A stretch of 28,606 nt of DNA from IMG/VR virus record IMGVR_UViG_3300027784_000023, positions 1-28,606 of that record; one strand, given 5' to 3'. Positions 15,292 through 19,872 of the stretch are shown here, piece by piece (the stretch's first letter is position 1; each line of letters opens with the position of its first letter). The position numbers and the translations under genes were made by a program. Below the pieces are notes generated by a model. The model ran no database searches, was not told the origin of the DNA, and saw only the letters and a program-made list of their open reading frames with translations. The stretch comes from a virus.

Positions 15292-15332
15292 GATAGGGGG
15301 GAGTTCTTCCCTAAATAACTCCTCCCCCTATC
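15292..15332. repeat. Hairpin presenting a TTTAGGGAAG box in its loop
   Basis: GATAGGGGGGAGTT (15292-15305) pairs with AACTCCTCCCCCTATC (15317-15332) apart from a two-base bulge. The 11-base loop is CTTCCCTAAAT, a complete copy of the repeat box. No T-tract follows on either strand, so terminator function is unlikely. Confidence 0.7.
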
Positions 15333-15446
15333 CCGCCCCTCACCTTCCGGTGCTACCTATGTAGCCGGTGCTCCTTCGCTCCCTCGGGGTCGCTACGGTC
15401 GCACCTTTACCTCAAGGTTCGGGCTTTTTGTTTTTTGTTGTTGTTT

Positions 15447-15710
15447 TTACCATAGATAGGTCAGTTTGTCTTCTTGAAGGAACTCGGATATAGGCCCCGA
15501 CCATATTAGTATATCTCCGTGGCCGGTAGAGCCTTCTCCTACTGTTATACTGACCCAAACATCTTCACTTTCATCGTTCTCGTTTACTGGTGTTAGGCTG
15601 ACTTGAATCGACCCGTGCCAGCTCTGGGCTGACACGCTAATACCGCTGTACCCGGTTCTGGTAGCTGGACTCTTATTTAATGATAATACCTGCCCGTAAA
15701 ATTTAGCCAT
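15447..15710 (-). CDS. Hypothetical small beta-rich protein
   Basis: 87 residues, MAKFYGQVLSLNKSPATRTG followed by alternating strands (ISVSAQSW, SIQVSLTPV, DVWVSITVG, GDILIWSGP), suggesting a small beta-barrel or sandwich. No cysteines, no signal peptide, no recognised family. The ATG at 15710 overlaps the stop of the small zinc-ribbon gene upstream and follows AAGGGAGGTGTAGCC. It is the last gene of the short unit that lies between the two repeat clusters. Confidence 0.7.
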   Translation of the reverse strand: MAKFYGQVLSLNKSPATRTGYSGISVSAQSWHGSIQVSLTPVNENDESEDVWVSITVGEGSTGHGDILIWSGPISEFLQEDKLTYLW

Positions 15711-15873
15711 TGGCTACACCTCCCTTGTGGTCGTGCTTTAATCCTGCAATACACGCTGTGCACAGTTTTGCACCGCACTTGTAGCACTCTGCTACTCTAA
15801 GCGGCGGGATGACATACGTTCCCAGTTCTTCTCCGCACTCGCATATTACTTCTACTTCCATTTGTTTTAGCAT
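15703..15873 (-). CDS. 56-residue zinc-ribbon protein
   Basis: A small gene, MLKQMEVEVICECGEEL and so on, with cysteines in CxC (C11, C13), CYKC (C30, C33) and CTAC (C38, C41), followed by KHDH, a treble-clef or double-knuckle zinc-binding pattern. A full GAGAGGAGGAGGAG site precedes the ATG at 15873, and the stop overlaps the next start (AATGGCTAA), so translation is well supported. Function unknown; such mini zinc proteins in phages often bind host proteins or nucleic acid. It is the first gene after repeat cluster B. Confidence 0.75.
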   Translation of the reverse strand: MLKQMEVEVICECGEELGTYVIPPLRVAECYKCGAKLCTACIAGLKHDHKGGVANG

Positions 15874-15892
15874 ACGACTCCTCCTCCTCTCA

Positions 15893-15991
15893 TTTAGGGA
15901 AATTATGGCTTCCCTTTTTCCCCAAATGTTTCCCTAAATAAATGCCCATTTGTCGGGCTTTGTAGACACATTTGGGGAAGGTTTAGGGAAG
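15893..15991. repeat. TTTAGGGAA repeat cluster B with nested inverted repeat
   Basis: Three full boxes: TTTAGGGAAA at 15893-15902 (plus), TTTCCCTAAA at 15929-15938 (minus) and TTTAGGGAAG at 15982-15991 (plus), plus variant boxes with four G (TTCCCCAAA 15918-15926, TTTGGGGAAG 15971-15980). The variants form a 12-base inverted repeat, TTCCCCAAATGT / ACATTTGGGGAA, enclosing GCCC/GGGC. The cluster occupies the whole gap between the genes at 16007-16111 and 15703-15873, so it would lie in the leader of the latter. Confidence 0.75.
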
Positions 15992-16006
15992 CGAAAAATT
16001 GTTAGG

Positions 16007-16111
16007 TTAGCCTAATTTTATCTCTTTTCCGCAAATGCATATCAAGGATTTTGCTTTGTCGTTTACTTCGTATGTTTTGTTACACTTTGGGCATACTATT
16101 TCTATTAACAT
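16007..16111 (-). CDS. 34-residue zinc-knuckle protein
   Basis: MLIEIVCPKCNKTYEVNDKA followed by KSLICICGKEIKLG: a CPKC pair and a CIC pair, the minimal zinc-ribbon arrangement seen in many phage mini-proteins. The ATG at 16111 follows GGGGGTGAATCA. An in-frame ATG six codons earlier overlaps that site and is disfavoured. Although very short, it has the same style as the neighbouring 56-residue zinc protein. Function unknown. Confidence 0.6.
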   Translation of the reverse strand: MLIEIVCPKCNKTYEVNDKAKSLICICGKEIKLG

Positions 16112-16227
16112 TGATTCACCCCCAATCATATATTTGTTGGGCTTTGGGCATTCTCCTGCTTTATATTAAGGGATACACTACTCCCTTGTTTCCAAGGTTA
16201 GATTCGTTCTTTTCTGTGGGACATACT

Positions 16228-16236
16228 TATATATCA
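16228..16236 (-). promoter_or_regulatory. Possible extended -10 element for the zinc-protein unit
   Basis: Minus-strand TGA-TATATA fits a TGn-extended -10, but no -35 is seen at 16-18 bases. It is proposed mainly because the unit 16111-15447 lies behind a strong terminator and needs its own promoter. Confidence 0.3.
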
Positions 16237-16301
16237 ATCGGCTGTAAGCCGTTAGTTTAGAAAGTTAGCGGCAGTCCAATACGATTTATAGACTACCGCC
16301 T

Positions 16302-16332
16302 AAAAAAGTAGGGAGAGGAGAGTCCTCTCCCT
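16302..16332 (-). terminator. Intrinsic terminator of the winged-helix gene
   Basis: In leftward RNA the perfect 10-bp stem AGGGAGAGGA - CTC - TCCTCTCCCT (16332-16310) is followed by ACTTTTTT (16309-16302). It begins eight bases after the stop of the gene at 16340-16633. Confidence 0.88.
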
Positions 16333-16339
16333 GTTAGGT

Positions 16340-16633
16340 TTACCCTGTGATAGCTTTGAGCTTTTCTTGTTTCTTTTGTTCGTTCATTCCTGTAGATTTC
16401 TGTGGTGCGTCTTCCTGGAGGTAAATAATCGCCCCTCCCTTTTTGGGAACGATAACCAATTTTCCTTCTTGTTGTAATTTCTGTGTGGCTGCGACTGGAT
16501 CTTCCCCGTTGTAATACTCCCTGAACAGTTCGTTGAATCCACTGTAAACAGAATGGATACCTTTATACCCATCCTGACGCAACGCCATAATAGCGTTGCG
16601 TACAAACTGTTCTCTGGATAACTTCTTGCTCAT
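16340..16633 (-). CDS. Winged-helix DNA-binding-like protein, single-gene unit
   Basis: 97 residues: helices FVRNAIMALRQDG, then YKGIHSVYSGFNELFREYY, DPVAATQKLQQEG and a beta wing KLVIVPKKGGAIIYLQ, the helix-helix-helix-wing order of a winged helix-turn-helix. The motif GIHSVYSGFN plus GG-x-I-x-Y recurs in small proteins of Clostridia and archaea as far as I recall; no function is known. It has its own terminator, and the tandem repeats with a promoter and dyads lie directly upstream, which suggests an autoregulated transcription factor. The start follows AAATAAGGAGTGATAAC. The C-terminal 20 residues are polar and probably disordered. Confidence 0.75.
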   Translation of the reverse strand: MSKKLSREQFVRNAIMALRQDGYKGIHSVYSGFNELFREYYNGEDPVAATQKLQQEGKLVIVPKKGGAIIYLQEDAPQKSTGMNEQKKQEKLKAITG

Positions 16634-16652
16634 GTTATCACTCCTTATTTAG

Positions 16653-16810
16653 TTTTTGTTGAAAGGAAAAATCCTTTCGTTAACTATACGTGCAGAAAAA
16701 CTTTTTTGTAACATACTTTTTTAAAAAAGTTTTTTTGTTGGAAGGAAAAATCCTTCCATTACCTTTACGATTTCAAAAGCTATTTTGTAACATACTTTTT
16801 TAAAAAGTTT
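16653..16810. repeat. Two tandem 79-bp repeats, each with a covarying dyad
   Basis: Unit 1 is 16653-16731 and unit 2 is 16732-16810; corresponding positions are offset by exactly 79. Each has a dyad: GAAAGGA-AAAA-TCCTTTC (16661-16678) and GGAAGGA-AAAA-TCCTTCC (16740-16757). The second and second-last positions change together (A-T to G-C), so symmetry is conserved. Each also has TGTAACATACTTTTTT followed by A-run and AGT, a near-perfect AT palindrome. Confidence 0.85.
16683..16712 (-). promoter_or_regulatory. Promoter with operator-like dyad for the winged-helix gene
   Basis: Minus-strand GTTACA (16712-16707), 18-base spacer, TATAGT (16688-16683, 5 of 6). An A/T-tract palindrome lies upstream like an UP element. 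The predicted start site falls inside the dyad 16661-16678, the classic place for a repressor operator. The equivalent -10 in repeat unit 2 is TAAAGG, much weaker. Confidence 0.55.
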
Positions 16811-16868
16811 TAGAAGAACATATTTAGGCGTGTGTCGTCTTTTTGATATTGTCCGACCTGTACCCCTC

Positions 16869-16909
16869 AAAAAAGAAAAAAAGAGACACAAAAGCGTTTT
16901 TGTGCCTCT
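16869..16909 (-). terminator. Intrinsic terminator of the sigma-factor gene
   Basis: Leftward RNA: AGAGGCACAAAA - ACGC - TTTTGTGTCTCT (16909-16882, 12 bp with one G-U pair) followed by a T-rich tract, TTTTTTTCTTTTTT minus the overlapping bases. It lies 28 bases after the sigma gene stop. Confidence 0.88.
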
Positions 16910-16936
16910 GAGAGGTGTTTATATTTATGGGGAGGA

Positions 16937-17491
16937 CTACTTCATCTGGTGGATTGCTCCTTGCTTTATCCTTGCCACGTGAACACGTGATAAGTTAAAC
17001 AACTCTGCAACTTCCGCTTGTGTGTAGCCGTCTATAAGATGGCGGACGATACCATAATCCCTACTTGTTAGTCTCGTGGCAAAATCTTCCATATATTCAG
17101 CGAGCGAATATTCTTCTTCGGTGTATCCCGTATATGTTCCATCTTCATAATCATCTCCCAATATACTTGTCAGTGCTTGCTCCTTGCTTGTCCTTCTCAT
17201 ATAGTCAGTATATCGATGGCGTGCATACCGTGCTATGTACGCATACTCTGGTACTGTGTTTTCTCTTTTGTGACCTTTTTTGGTCTGGTCGGTGAATATT
17301 TCTTCGATGTTCTGGTATAGATACAAAATGCTTTCCTGAATTGCATCTTCTGCTATTTCCTCTCTAAAATGGAAACCATTTCCTTCAACGTTCTTACGAA
17401 TGCTCCATTTTACCTTGCTTTCCAACCATCCCCTTGTTTCCTCTGTCAGTCCCTCCATTAACAATTCTTGCAATTCTTCTTTCCTCATCAT
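16937..17491 (-). CDS. Phage-encoded sigma factor (ECF-like)
   Basis: 184 residues with two sigma-70-family blocks. Region 2 is at about 44-105 (EIAEDAIQESILYLYQNI, then YAYIARYARHRYTDYMRR), matching the D-x-x-Q-E-x-x-L core that binds RNA polymerase and the -10. Region 4 is at about 140-182 (LTSRDYGIVRHLIDGYTQAEVAELFNLSRVHVARIKQGA), a helix-turn-helix for the -35. Region 3 is absent, as in ECF sigma factors. It may redirect host RNA polymerase to later genes, but the promoters seen in this window look sigma-A-like, so its targets are not obvious. It forms its own unit with a terminator behind it and a possible leader peptide in front. The start (ATG ATG) follows AAAGGAGAATGA. Confidence 0.8.
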   Translation of the reverse strand: MMRKEELQELLMEGLTEETRGWLESKVKWSIRKNVEGNGFHFREEIAEDAIQESILYLYQNIEEIFTDQTKKGHKRENTVPEYAYIARYARHRYTDYMRRTSKEQALTSILGDDYEDGTYTGYTEEEYSLAEYMEDFATRLTSRDYGIVRHLIDGYTQAEVAELFNLSRVHVARIKQGAIHQMK

Positions 17492-17534
17492 TCATTCTCC
17501 TTTCCTTTTGTGGTGTGTGGTGTTTTCCTACCTT

Positions 17535-17576
17535 CTACACGTTCTCCCTTACCTGTCTAATTTCCTCTTTCATCAT
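17535..17576 (-). CDS. Possible 13-codon leader peptide of the sigma gene
   Basis: ORF MMKEEIRQVRENV then TAG. It is preceded by AAAAGGAAAGGAGA-ATGATG, almost identical to the AAAAGGAAAGGAGA-ATGAATGATG at the sigma-factor start 85 bases downstream, and its first residues resemble the sigma start (MMRKEELQEL). It could be a regulatory leader ORF or the remnant of a small duplication. Size alone gives no proof that it is translated. Confidence 0.4.
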   Translation of the reverse strand: MMKEEIRQVRENV

Positions 17577-17691
17577 TCTCCTTTCCTTTTTATTTGATTT
17601 ATATTTGATTTTAATTGTAAGTATAGTATTCTCCAGACCTTCCCGATTTCCTCCCCCATTTTAAAATTTTTTATCGTAAAATTATTACAAA

Positions 17692-17730
17692 GTTCGACAC
17701 GGTTCGACAGTAAGGACGAGTTGGTCGACA
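17692..17730. repeat. Three short direct repeats GTTCGACA in helical phase
   Basis: GTTCGACA at 17692 and 17702, and GGTCGACA at 17723, all in the same orientation and 10 and 21 bases apart, so on one face of the helix. They lie between AT-rich DNA and the G-rich block and upstream of the sigma-factor gene. Candidate operator or iterons. Confidence 0.55.
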
Positions 17731-17771
17731 AGTTATGCAATTCACAAGGGGAGGGGTATGGAAGGGGGACA

Positions 17772-17801
17772 CCCCGAGCCCCAAGACCCCCGCCTCGCCC
17801 C
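17772..17801 (-). other. Potential four-tetrad G-quadruplex motif
   Basis: On the minus strand four runs of at least four G are separated by loops of 6, 4 and 3 bases (GGGG-cgaggc-GGGGG-tctt-GGGG-ctc-GGGG). This meets the standard G4 rule with four tetrads. The neighbouring plus strand (17748-17768) has three more G runs that could instead pair with these C runs as a hairpin around GGGGACACCCC. Confidence 0.6.
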
Positions 17802-17868
17802 TATAAAAAGCCCTCCCTATATTTTTTAGCAAGTTCTAAGTCCTTCCATTTTCTTCCAGCTCAACCCC

Positions 17869-17904
17869 AAAAAATAAACCCGCCTGTTATTGGCGGGCTT
17901 TTTT
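17869..17904 (-). terminator. Bidirectional intrinsic terminator after the small Cys-rich gene
   Basis: Stem CCCGCC / GGCGGG (17879-17884, 17892-17897) with a seven-base loop. Leftward it is followed by TTTATTTTTT, rightward by CTTTTTT. The stop codon of the gene at 17887-18030 lies in the loop, so it ends the phosphoesterase unit. Confidence 0.85.
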
Positions 17905-18030
17905 GTCTTCTCGGTAGGCAAAGCAAGCTGTGTTCGTCCATGCTCCTTGTGGGTTTCCCAAAACACGGCATTGATTGTCTTTGGTGATGTTACGGCAACC
18001 CTTCTCAACGCATTTTTCCGGGACTTCCAT
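17887..18030 (-). CDS. 47-residue Cys-rich small protein
   Basis: MEVPEKCVEKGCRNITKDNQ, then CRVLGNPQGAWTN, TACFAYREDKKARQ and stop. Four cysteines (C7, C12, C21, C35) could bind one zinc ion. The ATG at 18030 has GGGGGT eight bases upstream and begins 16 bases after the phosphoesterase stop; the ORF ends exactly in the terminator loop, which fits a real last gene of that unit. A longer ORF in another minus frame (17826-18008) has no ribosome binding site and runs through the terminator. No family recognised. Confidence 0.6.
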   Translation of the reverse strand: MEVPEKCVEKGCRNITKDNQCRVLGNPQGAWTNTACFAYREDKKARQ

Positions 18031-18046
18031 AGGCAAGACCCCCTTG

Positions 18047-18847
18047 TTAGTAGATGGTTACTTGAGCAGCTTTATCCTCACCACTCAAGGTTATAACTGG
18101 ACTGCCCAAAGTTACAGGATTGTAGCCCTTCCTTTGAGCATAGCCTCCCCATTTCAGAAACGCTCCCGAAGACACAAATTTCTGATTTTTGCAAACTAAA
18201 GTTCTGCTTGCTGTATCGGGGACTGTTCGTGGTTCAGGAAACATTAATTGCTGGTGAGTATGGCCTACTATATAAATGTCTGCTTCAACGGTTCCAGCCA
18301 TATCTTGGAGTTGTTTAGCTTTTCCTCCGATTTGCTTGGCTCCTGAGTTGCCGTGTCGAATGTAGAGGGTGTAGACAATACGGTTTTTCTTTCCTTCTTT
18401 CCTTTTGTATCCTATGGTGGTAAACATATAAGCTCCATCCGGGCTGTATACAGACGGTATTCCCAGCATGTTGCAGATATACTCGCCTACATACTCGTCT
18501 GTCTCGTTAGACATTCTGTGCTCATGGTTGCCGTCTATGTATGCAAGTATTCTGCCCTGCTCTGCTAAGGGTCTCAAGAATTTTAAAGCCAGTTCTTTCT
18601 GCTGTTTGGGCCGTAATGCTTCGTATACGTCGCCTACGCTGTTTTTTGTAACCATCTCACAAACATCTCCGTTGATGACGCAGTAAGCATTGGGCCTGTC
18701 CAATATCCATTGACGGTATTTTAAGAATAAGTCCTCGTCGAAATTGCTACCTATATGAAGGTCTCCTAAAGGAACTATGTAAGCCTCCTCTAAATGATGC
18801 CCTAAATCGTTTTTAATGATTTTTAGTTCTGTTAATGTGTCTGTCAT
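18047..18847 (-). CDS. Calcineurin-like metallophosphoesterase
   Basis: 266 residues with the full metallophosphoesterase motif series: GDLHIGS (D29, H31), INGDVCE (D61), DGNHEHR (N107, H108), RHGNS (H165) and VGHTHQQ (H196, H198), which together bind two metal ions. Phage members may act on DNA or RNA ends or on nucleotides; the substrate here cannot be read. The start follows CGGAGGTGTTGCA. A terminator-like hairpin lies between the likely promoter (18998-19026) and this start, so expression probably needs read-through. Confidence 0.88.
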   Translation of the reverse strand: MTDTLTELKIIKNDLGHHLEEAYIVPLGDLHIGSNFDEDLFLKYRQWILDRPNAYCVINGDVCEMVTKNSVGDVYEALRPKQQKELALKFLRPLAEQGRILAYIDGNHEHRMSNETDEYVGEYICNMLGIPSVYSPDGAYMFTTIGYKRKEGKKNRIVYTLYIRHGNSGAKQIGGKAKQLQDMAGTVEADIYIVGHTHQQLMFPEPRTVPDTASRTLVCKNQKFVSSGAFLKWGGYAQRKGYNPVTLGSPVITLSGEDKAAQVTIY

Positions 18848-18870
18848 TGCAACACCTCCGAAATTTTTAC

Positions 18871-18911
18871 AAAAAAAGAGGCAGGTCTCTAATCAGAGAA
18901 CCTTGCCTCTT
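18871..18911 (-). terminator. Terminator-like hairpin in the leader of the phosphoesterase gene
   Basis: Leftward RNA: AAGAGGCA-a-GGT-t-CTCT - GATT - AGAG-ACC-TGCCTCTT, a 15-bp stem with two single-base bulges, then seven T (18877-18871). Only about 23 bases separate the T-tract from the phosphoesterase start codon, with no room for a promoter. Confidence 0.8.
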
Positions 18912-18997
18912 AAAAATGAAAGGAGTAAAGGAAAGGAGGAAGTAAGAAAAAATAGACATTGAATAAACAAGCCATATTTTCGCTTCACTTCGAGTAA

Positions 18998-19026
18998 ATT
19001 TTATCAGAAAATAATACATAATGCAA
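18998..19026 (-). promoter_or_regulatory. Extended -10 promoter upstream of the phosphoesterase leader
   Basis: Minus-strand TTGCAT (19026-19021), 17-base spacer ending TGA, TAAAAT (19003-18998, 5 of 6). The start near 18991 would give a leader of about 145 bases containing a C/T-rich stretch (complementary to SD sequences) and the hairpin at 18871-18911. Confidence 0.55.
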
Positions 19027-19061
19027 CCTCTTTCGACAAAAATTTCTAAAATTTCACATGA

Positions 19062-19262
19062 TTACCCTTGTGGGAACCCACAGGTGGGGCATCTATCCTT
19101 GTCAAGACCCCATTTTTGGAGCATTATAGCCGGTTTACCGTCTTCTGTATGCCCTAACCACATTTCTACTTCGTCTCCGGGAGTGATATGGGCTGCGTTT
19201 AACACTTCTTTGGGGATTACAAGCCTTCGCTGATGGTCTAACCCTCTAATTAAGCCTGCCAT
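19062..19262 (-). CDS. AbrB/SpoVT-type DNA-binding regulator
   Basis: 66 residues. MAGLIRGLDHQRRLVIPKEVL and ITPGDEVEMWLG match the AbrB swapped-hairpin fold (D-x-x-x-R-L-V-I-P, then GD-x-V-E). The C-terminus ends in CPTCGFPQG, one CxxC knuckle. It faces the late genes and has a good promoter of its own, so it is a candidate for controlling the divergent early/late promoters. The ATG at 19262 has AGGAGG about 12 bases upstream, slightly far but without a competing start. Confidence 0.85.
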   Translation of the reverse strand: MAGLIRGLDHQRRLVIPKEVLNAAHITPGDEVEMWLGHTEDGKPAIMLQKWGLDKDRCPTCGFPQG

Positions 19263-19309
19263 ACTGGAATTTTGCCTCCTTTTTCGATAAAATTTTACCT
19301 TCTAACCTT

Positions 19310-19338
19310 ATTTTACCACTCCAAAAAGCTCCATTCAA
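19310..19338 (-). promoter_or_regulatory. Extended -10 promoter of the AbrB-like gene
   Basis: Minus-strand TTGAAT (19338-19333), 17-base spacer ending TGG, TAAAAT (19315-19310). It faces the late promoter at 19380-19408 back to back, 41 bases apart. Confidence 0.7.
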
Positions 19339-19379
19339 GTATAAAAATAAAAATTTTGTGGAATTTTAGCAGATTTTTG

Positions 19380-19408
19380 TTGACTTAAAAGGGGAAAAAT
19401 GGTATTAT
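19380..19408 (+). promoter_or_regulatory. Extended -10 promoter of the packaging and head genes
   Basis: TTGACT (19380-19385), 17-base spacer ending TGG, TATTAT (19403-19408): 5 of 6 matches in both boxes plus the TGn element. It is the only promoter recognised for the rightward genes in the window and looks sigma-A-like. Confidence 0.8.
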
Positions 19409-19446
19409 ATAAGTGTAGGAAAGTATTTATGGGGCGGTGGTGTGTT

Positions 19447-19872
19447 ATGGAGCCTAACGAAGTAGGCGAAAAGCAGAAAGAAATATTGAAGGCAGCACAA
19501 GAATTATCTGATAAGAGGGCTACACCTAAGCTGATAGCTGACCAAGCGGGTGTATCCGTTAATTATTTAGGGCAACAGCTTCAAGACAGGACGTTTCGGA
19601 GTATGTTTAACGAGTGTTTGGTTGGAGCAGTAGCCTCGGAAACGCCTCAAATACTGCAATCTTTTATTGAACAGGCTAAACAAGGCAGTTTCAAGCATGG
19701 TAAGTTGCTGCTGGAAATCTCTGATATGTATTCAGAAAAGTCTCAACTTGAAGTAAACGCTAAGACAACTAACGATACGCCTTTTAGTAATAAGGAAGAA
19801 CGGGACGAATTCTTGAAAGCTACTCTACAGGAGTTCTTAGAGGAGCAAAAAAGTGAGGAAGGTGGGGAGTAG
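19447..19872 (+). CDS. terS: Terminase small subunit-like HTH protein
   Basis: 141 residues from the ATG at 19447 (MEPNEVGEKQKEILKAAQEL). The first 50 residues contain a helix-turn-helix (ATPKLIADQAGVSVNYLGQQL), as in phBC6A51-type small terminases. The rest is helical (TPQILQSFIEQAKQG, KLLLEISDMYS) with an acidic tail, suited to ring assembly. It directly precedes the large terminase module. Earlier ATGs exist: one at 19399 lies inside the promoter and cannot be used; one at 19429 is possible but lacks a good site. It recognises packaging DNA and stimulates TerL by family analogy. Confidence 0.75.
   Translation: MEPNEVGEKQKEILKAAQELSDKRATPKLIADQAGVSVNYLGQQLQDRTFRSMFNECLVGAVASETPQILQSFIEQAKQGSFKHGKLLLEISDMYSEKSQLEVNAKTTNDTPFSNKEERDEFLKATLQEFLEEQKSEEGGE

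Larger units (their letters stand above)
15135..15446. other. 312-base intergenic region: promoter, repeat cluster A, structured GC-rich stretch
   Basis: No convincing gene is seen on either strand. From right to left (direction of transcription) it holds an A/C-rich stretch at 15420-15446, a GC-rich low-complexity stretch at 15333-15420 with CCGGTGCT twice (15347, 15365) and a small hairpin GCTAC-CTAT-GTAGC, the hairpin at 15292-15332, the inverted repeat 15204-15269, and finally the promoter at 15158-15186. The composition jump to GC-rich at 15333-15420 is distinct from the flanks. Confidence 0.7.
16112..16339. other. Intergenic leader region with hairpin, possible promoter and terminator
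   Basis: No gene is supported here except a doubtful 10-codon minus ORF near 16150. It contains the terminator of the winged-helix gene (16302-16332). Next is an imperfect hairpin at 16268-16299 (GCGGCAGTC / GACTACCGC; the one mismatch becomes a G-U pair in leftward RNA), then a small CGGCT-GTA-AGCCG hairpin (16239-16251). A TG-extended TATATA at 16228-16236 may be the -10 of the zinc-protein unit. Confidence 0.5.
16634..16936. other. 303-base AT-rich regulatory region between winged-helix and sigma genes
   Basis: No gene. It holds two 79-bp tandem repeats with promoter-like elements (16653-16810), a short unassigned stretch (16811-16868) and the sigma-gene terminator (16869-16909). Confidence 0.75.
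17577..17886. other. 310-base non-coding region: AT-rich stretch, short iterons, G-rich block
   Basis: No credible gene. From left to right: T-rich and AT-rich DNA (17583-17690), three GTTCGACA-type repeats (17692-17730), plus-strand G runs (17748-17768) facing minus-strand G runs (17772-17801), and a bidirectional terminator (17869-17904) whose right half overlaps the next gene. AT-rich DNA beside short direct repeats is the layout of many iteron origins, but nothing here proves one. Confidence 0.5.

Noticed and set aside
15292-15332. Intrinsic terminator for the gene at 15447-15710
   Set aside because: The stem is strong, but no T-tract follows in the leftward direction and the loop holds a repeat box.
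16051-16260. Plus-strand hydrophobic 69-codon ORF that could look like a membrane protein
   Set aside because: It is the antisense of the 34-residue zinc gene and its leader, has no SD and no promoter, and everything nearby is leftward.
17692-17730. GTTCGACA repeats as LexA/DinR boxes
   Set aside because: They are direct repeats and lack the GAAC-N4-GTTC dyad of Firmicutes LexA sites.
17721-17987. Plus-strand 88-codon proline-rich ORF
   Set aside because: It runs through the G-rich block and the terminator, has no ribosome binding site, and is antisense to better-supported signals.
17826-18008. Minus-strand 60-codon ORF overlapping the small Cys-rich gene
   Set aside because: No ribosome binding site and it reads through the terminator stem; the frame at 17887-18030 has SD, cysteine pairs and a stop in the terminator loop.
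19399-19446. Longer N-terminus for the small terminase starting at 19399
   Set aside because: The ATG overlaps the -10 box of the only good promoter, so it lies upstream of the transcription start.
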